From positions 124,001 to 188,000 of the forward strand of contig NZ_JAAVUR010000010.1 of the NCBI RefSeq assembly GCF_018449545.1: a stretch of DNA of 64,000 nt. Direction: 5' to 3'. This document shows, piece after piece, positions 55,798 through 64,000 of the stretch (within the stretch, counting starts at the first letter, position 1; each line of letters begins with the position of its first letter). The notes under the pieces are model-generated. The model searched no databases. It was not told the origin of the DNA and saw only the letters and a program-made list of their open reading frames with translations. The DNA comes from Granulicella sp. dw_53. Lineage in GTDB: Bacteria > Acidobacteriota > Terriglobia > Terriglobales > Acidobacteriaceae. Both the position numbers and the translations under genes were made by a program.

Positions 55798-56915
55798 CTG
55801 GCGGCAATAGCGGTGCGAAGATATCGACGAAGCTCCCGAAGTTGGCTCCCCGGGATCCTCAGCCACACGAAGAACAGCTTGGCGTAAGTCAGAATCGACC
55901 ACGGATCTCTAGCCACGCTGTCGAGATAGCAACGCTTGGCTTGCAAAGAATCGCCGCTCAACCAGAGGTTGTCGCCCATGGCATCGAAGGCCCGAGCGCG
56001 AATCAACTCTCTCTCCGACTCCAGCGGGATATTCGCGCAGAGCGACTGCTCCAACTGCTCTAGGCTGAGCGACCAGGTCGAGCCTTGGTACCTCTTCGAC
56101 TTCACCTGCTGAGAGTACTCCTTGGCAATCGCCTTGAGACACCAGTCAGCCACCTCCTGCAATCCTGCTTCAAGAGCACGTTGCCGGACCTTCAAGGGAA
56201 CCGCAAGATCTCCCGCAGAGCACTTGTAGAGATTTTCATCTTGAGCGAGCGTAGTCGTCATGCTGAGACTGTGCGCGCGATAACAGACCATTGGCTCAGC
56301 GAAATACGCAACATCGTACCGCAATGCAAACACGCACCACAGATACCAGTCGCCGCTCCATTCCATCCCCTCATCCAAGGGAAAGTAGTCAATAGTTCGA
56401 TAACATTCTGCCCGAGCCAGAACGGAGCCAGCCACAATGAAATTGCTTACCAACAACTTCTTCAACAGACACCAACCATCAACGATCACATCCTTCTCGC
56501 CATAAAAGGAATAAGGAAGAACATGGGTCTCACGTCCATCCATCACCTCGATAGCAGGACAAAATGCATACCCTACATGAGAGTCCCGCTCCAACACCTC
56601 CATGTACCACTCAAGGATGTGATCTTTACGAAGGTAATCGTCAGCCGATATAAGCCAGATGTAACTTCCGCGGCAAAGTTCGATTCCTTTGTTGTAATTT
56701 CTAAGATTGCCAAGATTCTTCTCGTTATGGATATATCTCACACGAGGATCTTCGATTGAAGCTGCTACAACGGCTGTGTCATCAGGAGAATCGTCGTCCA
56801 TAATCAGGACTTCAAAGTCTGTATAAGTCTGGATCAGAATCGAATGGACACATTCAGAGAGCAAGTGTGCCAATTTATAACACGGAACAACAAAGCTAAC
56901 TTTCGGACGATTCAT
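55794..56915 (-). CDS. GT2 family glycosyltransferase
   Basis: A 373-residue GT-A glycosyltransferase starting 'KVSFVVPCYKLAHLLSECVHSILIQTYTDFEVLIMDDDSPDD'. It shows 'WLISADDYLRKDHILEWY' as the D-x-D region and 'GDWYLWCVFALRYDVAYF' as the catalytic-base region. The C-terminal 110 residues are helical and look like repeats of the tetratricopeptide kind. Start ATG 56915, with GAGG and AAGGGA upstream. It lies 63 bases after the beta-barrel gene and overlaps the next GT2 gene by four bases. Confidence 0.92.
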   Translation of the reverse strand: MNRPKVSFVVPCYKLAHLLSECVHSILIQTYTDFEVLIMDDDSPDDTAVVAASIEDPRVRYIHNEKNLGNLRNYNKGIELCRGSYIWLISADDYLRKDHILEWYMEVLERDSHVGYAFCPAIEVMDGRETHVLPYSFYGEKDVIVDGWCLLKKLLVSNFIVAGSVLARAECYRTIDYFPLDEGMEWSGDWYLWCVFALRYDVAYFAEPMVCYRAHSLSMTTTLAQDENLYKCSAGDLAVPLKVRQRALEAGLQEVADWCLKAIAKEYSQQVKSKRYQGSTWSLSLEQLEQSLCANIPLESERELIRARAFDAMGDNLWLSGDSLQAKRCYLDSVARDPWSILTYAKLFFVWLRIPGSQLRELRRYLRTAIAAR

Positions 56916-56978
56916 TCCCTTGCCTCATTCTCTTATCTCTTTCCTCAAAGCTAGAGAGCAATGCGGAACAGCATTTGC

Positions 56979-58307
56979 TTACCGAAGCGAACGATTTGCC
57001 TTCGGAGCCCAGTTCAGTCCAAAGGTTGCAACATTTCGGCTTAGCGAATTTCCATCCGAGGCAGAGAAATATCCGCGATAGCTATAGACACCTTGCAGTC
57101 CATGGCCAAAGTCCACCTGATAGCGACAGTCGAAGTATGTACCGTGAAAGGAAGGAATTGTGGCCACGGTGTCATTCGCTACAAAGCTGACATTGAATAT
57201 CGCCTCAGCCCTGGACGACACTTGCCGCTGATATCCACCTGACACACTTTCCTGCCAGACACCCAGTCCAATATCGGCCGTGTTCGGAGCTCGTGCGGAG
57301 AGCAGATAGAACTGCGAGTTACCAGTGAGTCTCTTACTGAAAGACACCGCGTAGGAAAGTCCCTGCCGGCTTCCGCATTCTGATGTGTTGAGTTGCGGAC
57401 CGCCACTTATATCGATTTGGGTCTTTTCGCTCGGCCGCCATCTCAGGCCTGCTCCGACTCCATAGCTCGAGCAGTGAATATATCCGTGATAGTACGATTC
57501 ACGTAAGTACGTGAACATCCCAAAGGTATCGGAGATATTCCGGGAATAGGTCATGCCGATTGTACTGATCCTGTTCGTAATGTTGAGTCCGCTGTAGTTG
57601 CTATAAGATTCTCCCGCGCGAACCTCAATCGCATCTCTTTCGGAACTCTTGTACCGAACTCCGATGTTGGCGTCCCCGTGCGCTACGATGCCCGCATTCT
57701 GAAGATAGGTGGCAGAATTGGGCCCTGTTCCCGCTGTTCCACCCACTGCCACAGTTTGGTCCGATCCCAGAAACCGAGCAGAGTCCCGCCCATAACTTCC
57801 CATGGCATTCATATCCCAACTCAGGCGTTGGCTCACATCAACCACGACGTTAGCGGAGGCCAAGTTCATGTTTTGCCATGCATACTGAGATCCGTAAGAT
57901 GTGTTTGTCGACCGATATTGCGCCACGGACTTCGTGTGTGGAGTATTTGATACAAACTCAATATAGGGATTGAGTGTAAAGAATTTGGATGCAGCACCGG
58001 TATCACTTCTACTGGTATTGTTTGGGTTACTGTCCCATCCAGCGGTTGTAGTCGCTCCCCCAAATATGTGGCTGGGGATGTTGTCACCCAGAGCGATCAG
58101 GGACGCACCAGAGAGTGACGGTATATACCGAACCTGCGTTTCTCCTTCCCCCTTCCCACTCTCAGAGTCAGAACTGACAGATGATGGAGCAGTAGTCGAA
58201 ACAGAGGTGTTTCCAGAGATGTCAGCCGATGCCTGTCCCAGCATGGGGTTAGTCATCAATACGGCAATCAGCAGACCTAAGAGACCAACATATTTCGATC
58301 TATTCAT
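56979..58307 (-). CDS. Outer-membrane beta-barrel protein of polysaccharide cluster
   Basis: A 442-residue exported protein. The signal peptide ends at L-G-Q-A-S, followed by a Ser/Thr-rich linker of about 30 residues. From about residue 75 there is alternating hydrophobic/polar sequence with many aromatic residues ('AGWDSNPNNTS', 'RLSWDMNAMGSYGRDS', 'VRAGESYSNYSGLN'), typical of a large barrel. It resembles barrel proteins found in acidobacterial and myxobacterial exopolysaccharide loci, where they are thought to export or anchor the polymer. No TonB plug is present. Function is inferred from position among glycosyltransferases. Confidence 0.72.
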   Translation of the reverse strand: MNRSKYVGLLGLLIAVLMTNPMLGQASADISGNTSVSTTAPSSVSSDSESGKGEGETQVRYIPSLSGASLIALGDNIPSHIFGGATTTAGWDSNPNNTSRSDTGAASKFFTLNPYIEFVSNTPHTKSVAQYRSTNTSYGSQYAWQNMNLASANVVVDVSQRLSWDMNAMGSYGRDSARFLGSDQTVAVGGTAGTGPNSATYLQNAGIVAHGDANIGVRYKSSERDAIEVRAGESYSNYSGLNITNRISTIGMTYSRNISDTFGMFTYLRESYYHGYIHCSSYGVGAGLRWRPSEKTQIDISGGPQLNTSECGSRQGLSYAVSFSKRLTGNSQFYLLSARAPNTADIGLGVWQESVSGGYQRQVSSRAEAIFNVSFVANDTVATIPSFHGTYFDCRYQVDFGHGLQGVYSYRGYFSASDGNSLSRNVATFGLNWAPKANRSLR

Positions 58308-58458
58308 AAATTATTGAGAATAATAGTGTGTTAGAGATGTCGACTGGTGGACTGGGGCGCATGCAATGCCAAGCAGATTCGTCTACAGTCAGACAAAAAC
58401 GACGGCCAGAACAAAAAGCAGATGTTTTCCGGCAGGACTATTCGCCGACAGGGATGCC

Positions 58459-59736
58459 TTACATAGAAACTTTAGCCATGGACCCCGGAAAAATGGAGTT
58501 ATCCATCGACGCTTCGAGGGTCCGGCGCAGAATGGCATCAACTGTAGCTCCGGCCTCGTCCCATGTTATGGATTGCATGCTGGCTGCAGCCGCAACGGAC
58601 AATGCATCTGAATCTATGCATGAGACGATCTCCTCGAGTGATGCCGCCAAAGCCATCGGGAAGGCGGGGGCATACCGAACAAACGGACTATCGAGATCAG
58701 CCCGGACTTGAACCGTATCGTTGACCACGGGAATGCACCCTGCGGCAAGCATTTCAAAAGGAACAAGCGAGACGTTCGTAAACGAGAGACTTAGCCCAGC
58801 GAAACAGAGATTATAGATGCGATTAATCTCATCTGGTGTAATACGGCCGTGATCGACGAAACGGAATGGGAGATGTCCCATTCTGTCGCCATAGATATGG
58901 ATGTCGATATCAGGTCTTCGAGCTGCAAACATCTCAAGAGCAAGAAGGCCTAATTCAAAGCCGCGGCGGGCGTTTTCACGTCGAGCGTAGAAGACTATGC
59001 CGGATCGGTGGGATGTCTCTGATCTACGATATTGTGAGATGTCACAACCAAAAGTAAACGTATCGACAGACATGCCGAATTCGATGACTAGCTTATTGGC
59101 AAAACATTTTCCGATACTGATGCCATGAAAACCCATCCTGTATGTACTCTCAGCGAAGGAACTTATACTTCCAGCAGGATAGAAGTAAGGCTCGAAGTCC
59201 TGCACAAAATAGAATCGTTTTCCAGCACATCTCGAGTTAAAGATCGGGTATGCCGTGGGCCAGCCCGTTGCTACCACTATATGAGCATCCTGCATTCCGC
59301 CGTCCACGTTTGAAACGGGACCATTGAAGCCGTAGTAATTACGCACAACCGATTCGTAGTAACTATGGTCTCCCTGGTATACATCGTAAAAATAAACGCG
59401 GTTAGTGTAGCCGTGGGCTTCGAGATAACGAATCATGCGAAACAGTGTAGTATGACCACCTGATCCAGGTGCCGGTGGAGTCGTGACCCAGTTCGCAATA
59501 AGTGGGCGCCCTAGTAAGATGGGGGGAATTGGGGGTTGAAAGGGATGCGCCAGATCGATTGCAGCTAAGTCTGAACTGCGGACCTGGGACACGACTCTTT
59601 GAGGAGCGAGCCACTCGGACAACACTCGTCGGACTCGCTCCGTAATTCCTTTTGCACTTCTAACTCGCCAGAGGCGGCGGAATGGCAGAGGTCGCTTGTT
59701 GAGTTCTGCTTCACCTCGTTCTATCCTGGATTTCAC
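58459..59736 (-). CDS. GT4/WsaF-like glycosyltransferase
   Basis: A 425-residue GT-B enzyme. The middle region 'ANWVTTPPAPGSGGHTTLFRMIRYLEAHGYTN' and the later 'FVQDFEPYFYPAGS' and 'SLSFTNVSLVPFEMLAAGCIPVV' (donor-binding, with the catalytic Glu in P-F-E) match the WsaF-like rhamnosyltransferase group. The start is GTG 59736 with GGGGAGGA just upstream. Rhamnose as the donor sugar is inference from this resemblance. Confidence 0.85.
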   Translation of the reverse strand: MKSRIERGEAELNKRPLPFRRLWRVRSAKGITERVRRVLSEWLAPQRVVSQVRSSDLAAIDLAHPFQPPIPPILLGRPLIANWVTTPPAPGSGGHTTLFRMIRYLEAHGYTNRVYFYDVYQGDHSYYESVVRNYYGFNGPVSNVDGGMQDAHIVVATGWPTAYPIFNSRCAGKRFYFVQDFEPYFYPAGSISSFAESTYRMGFHGISIGKCFANKLVIEFGMSVDTFTFGCDISQYRRSETSHRSGIVFYARRENARRGFELGLLALEMFAARRPDIDIHIYGDRMGHLPFRFVDHGRITPDEINRIYNLCFAGLSLSFTNVSLVPFEMLAAGCIPVVNDTVQVRADLDSPFVRYAPAFPMALAASLEEIVSCIDSDALSVAAAASMQSITWDEAGATVDAILRRTLEASMDNSIFPGSMAKVSM

Positions 59737-59966
59737 CGTTCCTCCCCTCTGTTATGAAAACTAAATACTATGACCGTCTCAATCCAGAAGATTAGCTGCG
59801 GCTTGAAATTGGGACGAGACAATAGATATGCTGGTTCTTCGCCCCGCTAAAGATCACTGCATCAGATAAAGCCAGAGGTACATTAGAAGGGTGGGCTCAG
59901 AATAAACCAACTAATAACATTGATGTTTCATTTGTGATTACGAGTGTGATTTTTGGCGGATTAGCC

Positions 59967-60722
59967 TTATTCTGGCAGCGCATTACCAAATATATCGATT
60001 GCGGCTTTGACCGGAACAATATGGTTTCCGCTCTCTACGGTTAGCGATATTGCCCGGTCCAGAAAAACGGGAGTACAACCAAAGGGAGAGTGATTTTTGC
60101 GTACATCATGTGTGTAAAAGATAAGCCATCCGCTGCTTCGGACGTTCTCTGCCAGTAAAGCTTCGACTCTCGCACATCCCTCCACATCGCCATACAGGCT
60201 GTTTGCTCGCAGAAGGTTGAGGTCTGCCACCCGTTCATTGATTCCGCCATAAGTTCCACGGCAACTATTCATCTGGGCACCAATGATTCCCTTTGACCTC
60301 ATGGAGACATGACCATACGGGTAGGCGAAGTCGCTTGCATCGCTACCAATATGCTGTCGAATTGCTTCCCGTCCCTTTCTTACATCCATCTCAAAAGAAC
60401 TTGCAGAGACATTGCGGCACGAACTGTGATTGAAAGTATGACAACCCAGCTCATGACCGTCCTCCAATAAGGAATTGAGGTCGGCTTGAGTAAACTGATC
60501 TCCCAATGTATTGGTGGTGTTGATGAGCCCCAGTGCCACATAGTAAGTGCCGTGCACCCCGAAGCTTTTAAGGATCGTGCCTCCTGTTGTGTAGGCAGTC
60601 CGTGGAAAATCATCGAAGCAGAACGATACGATGGGTCCACGGTCGCCCAAAAGCATAGGCCGCCTGTGTACTGAACTCAGTAGTTCACTGCGTAGAAGTC
60701 CCAACCGAGAGCGAAAGGTCAT
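59967..60722 (-). CDS. Polysaccharide deacetylase (CE4) family protein
   Basis: A 251-residue NodB-type deacetylase: 'IVSFCFDDFPRT' carries the Asp pair (base and metal ligand) and 'LGCHTFNHSSC' the two His ligands. It lacks a signal peptide, so it may deacetylate a lipid-linked intermediate in the cytoplasm. The ATG overlaps the stop of the FkbH-like gene as ATGA, so the two are translated together. Confidence 0.9.
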   Translation of the reverse strand: MTFRSRLGLLRSELLSSVHRRPMLLGDRGPIVSFCFDDFPRTAYTTGGTILKSFGVHGTYYVALGLINTTNTLGDQFTQADLNSLLEDGHELGCHTFNHSSCRNVSASSFEMDVRKGREAIRQHIGSDASDFAYPYGHVSMRSKGIIGAQMNSCRGTYGGINERVADLNLLRANSLYGDVEGCARVEALLAENVRSSGWLIFYTHDVRKNHSPFGCTPVFLDRAISLTVESGNHIVPVKAAIDIFGNALPE

Positions 60723-62521
60723 GTTCTAACACTTACGGAGCTGTATTGGTCTTGCGCGAGGATCTCGATGATACCGTCATGGGGTACCTCCCGATCGGCC
60801 GGAAAGAAGAGAGACGTAACGCCATCGACCACACCAAGATCCTCCATGGTCAGATCCGCGAAGACGCGCCCAGAAGGTTCATTTCGTGGCGTCTTCCGAT
60901 AGTTAGCATAAAAGCCTTTGTTGTCGCGACTCAGATACTCCTTCATGATGTGGCTCAGAAATGCGTGTTCTATCCGTTTTGATTGAATTCTGCAACTGAA
61001 CATGAGGTCTGTCAGCAGGGGTTTGCGACTGTCGACTATGCCGAAACCGACGATCCCATAGCTACCAAATTTATCTGTGCAAGTGAGGACATAGCTCTCA
61101 AGATGGGGTGACTCGAGGATCTTCCATAGGCTGTTCCGATCATAACGATTGCCCGAAAAATTCATCTGGTTAGTACGTTGTGTGAGCTCATGCACCCGCT
61201 CTAAGTTTTGTGCATTGAGGGAATCGATTGTCAATTTGATATCACATTGCTTCAGAAACGATCTGTAGTCATCCCTGAAGGCAAGGGCGAATTCGTTGCG
61301 ATCCTTCTCAACTTTGTACAACTTCCTGCGGCCCCTGCTCTCTTCCGTTACGGGAGCTTGGTTATCAATAACGATGGATGTTAGCAACAAATAGTCTTTT
61401 GCGTCCATCACATGGATTTCTGGACAAGAGGAGCGAACCTGCTGTCTTTCAAAGGTTGAATCATCGATGAACAGTAAGGTCTTAACTCCAATATTTAATT
61501 GGCGGGCGATCGCATTAATTGCATCACCCTTTGGGAACCATGAGATCTGTGGGTATAGAAAGAAATGTCCTATGTTGAAATGCTTCAACGCCTGCATTGC
61601 GTGGTCGTAGTCATTCTTACTCGCTAGCGATTGCAGGATACCGTGTCGATCGAGGGCTTCCATAATATTGATGATGTTGGGCTTCAGGCGAAGCCCTGCG
61701 ATTCCATCTTCCGCGAGCACTCCATCCCAGAGTGTGTTATCCAGATCCCACACGACACATTTGATAACGTCCTGCTGTAACTCCTGTATGAACTCCATAA
61801 GGCCAAAGTACAACGTCATTTCTTCATCGATGTCGTTGGGAAGTATTTCTATATTGAAGGGAAAGCTAAGATTGACAACGCTCGCGATGTCGACAAACGG
61901 TATTTTAATGAGATTAGAACCCGGTACGAGGCTAACCAGTTTCTGAAAAGGAATATTGTCATTCTTGCCAGCTGATCGAACAGTAAGGGATAGAGCCACA
62001 GTTGTCTCAGCTGGGTTGTAGCACTCCAGTACAAGCGAGGTTGGCACTTCGGAGGTGCGAGATGTTCGTCTCGACAGCCGTTTCTTTATGCCGTAACGTT
62101 TCCCAACGATCAAATTTTTAATTGACTTCGGCAGCGGCAACTGGTGCAGGACGGTGCCGAAACGGTAATCACGTCTCTCGATGGACTCTGCACTTTGAAG
62201 TGTGCGGAGTGAGAGGTTACCGGGTGCCCAGAGCTTTCCCCATTGCTTAAAGCGTATTTTGAGAAAATACCCGTTTACCGATTCAGGGCATTCTACTCGA
62301 ACCATACCGTCAACAAACCTACGACATCTTCCGTCCTCACGCGGACTATATAAATCGCAGCTGGAGTAACATGTTGGCCAGGCACACTCTGTGCAGTGCT
62401 CACTCCAAGACAATACGGTCCGAGCAAGCACTCTACCTTTGAGACCACCAAATCCAGTAACCACTTCTGGAGGGGCCAACCGCAACGGAACAATCTTGAA
62501 GTTTGCTTCAGTCTCATACAT
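60719..62521 (-). CDS. FkbH-like HAD-IIIC protein with Cys-rich N-terminal region
   Basis: A 600-residue protein. The C-terminal half is an FkbH/HAD-IIIC module: 'VVWDLDNTLWDGVLAEDG' (HAD motif I, D-x-D-N-T), 'LLFIDDSTFERQQV' and a GNAT-like end ('LTQRTNQMNFSGNRY', 'SYGIVGFGIVD'). FkbH domains dephosphorylate or load three-carbon units such as glyceryl groups on carrier proteins. The N-terminal 250 residues lack the usual SGNH-type extension; they begin with a cysteine cluster C-x2-C-x4-C-x3-C and a later C, then beta-rich sequence. ATG 62521 has AAGGGA seven bases upstream; the frame to 62569 opens with GTG and is not preferred. No acyl-carrier gene is seen in this window. Confidence 0.88.
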   Translation of the reverse strand: MYETEANFKIVPLRLAPPEVVTGFGGLKGRVLARTVLSWSEHCTECAWPTCYSSCDLYSPREDGRCRRFVDGMVRVECPESVNGYFLKIRFKQWGKLWAPGNLSLRTLQSAESIERRDYRFGTVLHQLPLPKSIKNLIVGKRYGIKKRLSRRTSRTSEVPTSLVLECYNPAETTVALSLTVRSAGKNDNIPFQKLVSLVPGSNLIKIPFVDIASVVNLSFPFNIEILPNDIDEEMTLYFGLMEFIQELQQDVIKCVVWDLDNTLWDGVLAEDGIAGLRLKPNIINIMEALDRHGILQSLASKNDYDHAMQALKHFNIGHFFLYPQISWFPKGDAINAIARQLNIGVKTLLFIDDSTFERQQVRSSCPEIHVMDAKDYLLLTSIVIDNQAPVTEESRGRRKLYKVEKDRNEFALAFRDDYRSFLKQCDIKLTIDSLNAQNLERVHELTQRTNQMNFSGNRYDRNSLWKILESPHLESYVLTCTDKFGSYGIVGFGIVDSRKPLLTDLMFSCRIQSKRIEHAFLSHIMKEYLSRDNKGFYANYRKTPRNEPSGRVFADLTMEDLGVVDGVTSLFFPADREVPHDGIIEILAQDQYSSVSVRT

Positions 62522-62609
62522 GGGCAGATCCCTTAACCGGGAATTCTGAATGCACAAAGAGAAGTGCACCAGTAGTTGCTGCGATTATTTTTAAATTATG
62601 TCGGAAGCC

Positions 62610-64000
62610 TCAATGAACTGCGCCACGTAAGTTTGCCGAAGACGACGGGCCTACTTCTAATGCTTGGTAGGCTCCTATAGTCCATTTTCCGTCGGCTCCT
62701 CGTACATGTCCGTCCGGATCCATATTGTAAGGAGTTGGGAGGGCTTTGCCTCCAGCAAACATAGCGGCACCGGTTGATGTGAGGTGGAAGTCTGCTGCCA
62801 TTGGGTTCGCAGGAGATTCGTTGAGAAACATTGGACTCGCACCCAAGGATTCGACGCTATAGGAAAGAGATCCTACTCCGCTATCCTTATTGCCCCTGAG
62901 GCTATAGGCATTATGGTTTGCATTGGGAGGCGCGTCTTCTGCAGCAGGTATGACATTTTCAAAGATATTATTGGCGACCTCGCTTCCGGCTGCCATACCC
63001 GAGAAGCCAAGCCAACCAGGTTGATAAGCCCCATAGCTACCATCATTCTCAAAGGTGTTGTTATAGACGAAGACTGGTCCAAAGCTTGCCCCTACACCGG
63101 CCTTGAAGCAGATCAACCAGCCTCCAGAGTGGTAGACGACGTTCCCGTAGAAGGCAAAATTCACTGCACCGAGACCATATTCAAAAAAGAGACCGTCGTT
63201 GGGAGACTGAAAGATTTTGTTATAGCGCCAAGTAACATTCTGGTAAGGGGGATTAGAGTACAGAATGTCTTCATGCTGCTGACCATCATTGTGCGTGTCA
63301 TAGATGAGGGAGTATTGGACGACACTGTTATCCCAACCACAACCCCGGAACGCCTCTCCTATACGATGAATGCTCATGTGATCGAAGAGCATGTTGGTTC
63401 GGTTGACTCCATGGCAGAACGGCATAATATTTACACCATTAACGCCGCCATTGGTGCAGGTGGCGTTCGTTACACAAGCAGGACCGTAAACTTCAATGTA
63501 CTTGAAGCTTATATGATCAATAGGCTGGCTCACTCCGCTTCGAGTTCCTTCACCACCACTAATACCATCTCCACTTGTTCCTGGAATCAAAATCTGAATA
63601 CCGTTAGCCACTCGACCATCTATCGCGATGTAAGCCGACGGTCCAGGGATATCAATCTTGGGAATAATTACCGTACCATCGTAAGAGGTATTCCATCCTT
63701 CTGCGGCTGCCGGAACTTCATCAGTGGCCAACACACGATTGATAGTAAGCGGATTTTCTGCTGTGCAGAGGGCGTTTCCCTGGAGCGAGGAGAAATAAAT
63801 TCCACCCGCGATCCAAACCGTGTCTCCACAGCTTAGTCTGGAGAAATTGATCATACTCATCTCATTCCAAGCATTTGTCCAATCACTTCCTTTGTTGGAA
63901 CCTGTGGCATCTTTGCGAACGTAGTAGTTCGCGGCGAAGCTATCAGCCGTGGGGAACACAAAACAAAGAATCGATGTCGCGAGTAAGAACGAACGAATCC
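62610..64000 (-). CDS. Exported right-handed beta-helix protein, 5' end cut by window edge
   Basis: 462 residues are visible and the frame is open to the right edge, where it encodes a signal peptide ending '...FPTADSFA'. The mature start 'NYYVRKDATGSNKGSDWTNAW' is typical of parallel beta-helix (pectate-lyase-like) proteins in polysaccharide clusters. Repeated 'NN.F.N', 'YNKIF', 'GNVVYH' and 'NNTFEN' turns form the helix coils, and 'GADGKWTIGAYQAL' is the usual end. It may be a lyase or a binding protein for the polymer made by the cluster. The start codon lies outside the window. Confidence 0.85.
   Translation of the reverse strand, partial: IRSFLLATSILCFVFPTADSFAANYYVRKDATGSNKGSDWTNAWNEMSMINFSRLSCGDTVWIAGGIYFSSLQGNALCTAENPLTINRVLATDEVPAAAEGWNTSYDGTVIIPKIDIPGPSAYIAIDGRVANGIQILIPGTSGDGISGGEGTRSGVSQPIDHISFKYIEVYGPACVTNATCTNGGVNGVNIMPFCHGVNRTNMLFDHMSIHRIGEAFRGCGWDNSVVQYSLIYDTHNDGQQHEDILYSNPPYQNVTWRYNKIFQSPNDGLFFEYGLGAVNFAFYGNVVYHSGGWLICFKAGVGASFGPVFVYNNTFENDGSYGAYQPGWLGFSGMAAGSEVANNIFENVIPAAEDAPPNANHNAYSLRGNKDSGVGSLSYSVESLGASPMFLNESPANPMAADFHLTSTGAAMFAGGKALPTPYNMDPDGHVRGADGKWTIGAYQALEVGPSSSANLRGAVH

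Noticed and set aside
62784..63836. Plus-strand 350-codon frame opposite the beta-helix protein
   Set aside because: Antisense to a gene with clear beta-helix coils and signal peptide.
1..64000. tRNA, rRNA, CRISPR, insertion sequence or prophage
   Set aside because: No cloverleaf, repeat-spacer array, transposase, integrase or phage structural gene was recognised on either strand.

Overview
The window looks like a chromosomal segment from an Acidobacteriota genome, most likely family Acidobacteriaceae (Terriglobus/Granulicella/Edaphobacter-like). This is inferred from three very large Oar-type TonB-dependent receptors with an N-terminal carboxypeptidase-regulatory-like domain, many Tat- or Sec-exported hydrolases for plant and microbial polymers, ADOP/MacB-type permeases, high GC with strong third-position bias, and a repeated 'GGGTGCCCC...GGGTGGG' intergenic hairpin of a kind I associate with this group. 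No rRNA, tRNA, CRISPR array, insertion sequence, phage or plasmid gene was seen.

Layout. 1-2.6 kb: an edge-truncated rhodanese, cytochrome P460, a small membrane protein and a NiCoT-like nickel/cobalt transporter. 2.7-9.0 kb: a carbohydrate-uptake block with an Oar-type receptor under a LacI-type operator, a DUF2264 protein and a divergent GH105 unsaturated rhamnogalacturonyl hydrolase, suggesting use of pectin side chains. 9.0-12.6 kb: the conserved three-gene set ATP-grasp / alpha-E / transglutaminase. 12.6-17.4 kb: a repeat-rich spacer, cysteine dioxygenase, a zinc-dependent phospholipase C-like protein and TypA/BipA. 17.5-29.1 kb: a minus-strand unit of AraC/XylR-type regulator, lamin-tail-like surface protein, beta-propeller lipoprotein, Oar-type receptor and phosphocholine-type phospholipase C. 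A tandem direct repeat plus a sigma70-like promoter sits after the regulator. 29.6-35.3 kb: two paralogous exported S15/CocE-type hydrolases and an M28 peptidase. 35.7-40.0 kb: a basic hypothetical protein, formate-tetrahydrofolate ligase, and a TetR/SDR divergent pair with two matching palindromic operators. 40.2-54.3 kb: GH130-like protein, LacI regulator, a third Oar receptor, an MGT-type glycosyltransferase, a serine hydrolase broken by an in-frame stop, an ADOP permease and a GH95 fucosidase. 54.7-64.0 kb: a minus-strand surface-polysaccharide cluster (beta-helix protein, FkbH-like protein, polysaccharide deacetylase, GT4, outer-membrane beta-barrel, two GT2 enzymes) with ATGA-coupled genes, running off the right edge.

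How the genes work together. Most of the window fits a surface-feeding soil bacterium. Exported hydrolases cut polysaccharides, peptides and phospholipids, Oar-type receptors take up or bind the products, and local LacI, XylR and TetR regulators control each block from operators that can be seen in the spacers. The best candidates for a little-described system are the XylR-controlled phospholipase/receptor/lamin-tail operon and the FkbH-containing polysaccharide cluster. The most informative single-base observation is the TAG codon that separates the signal peptide from the catalytic part of the serine hydrolase at 47.8-48.9 kb.
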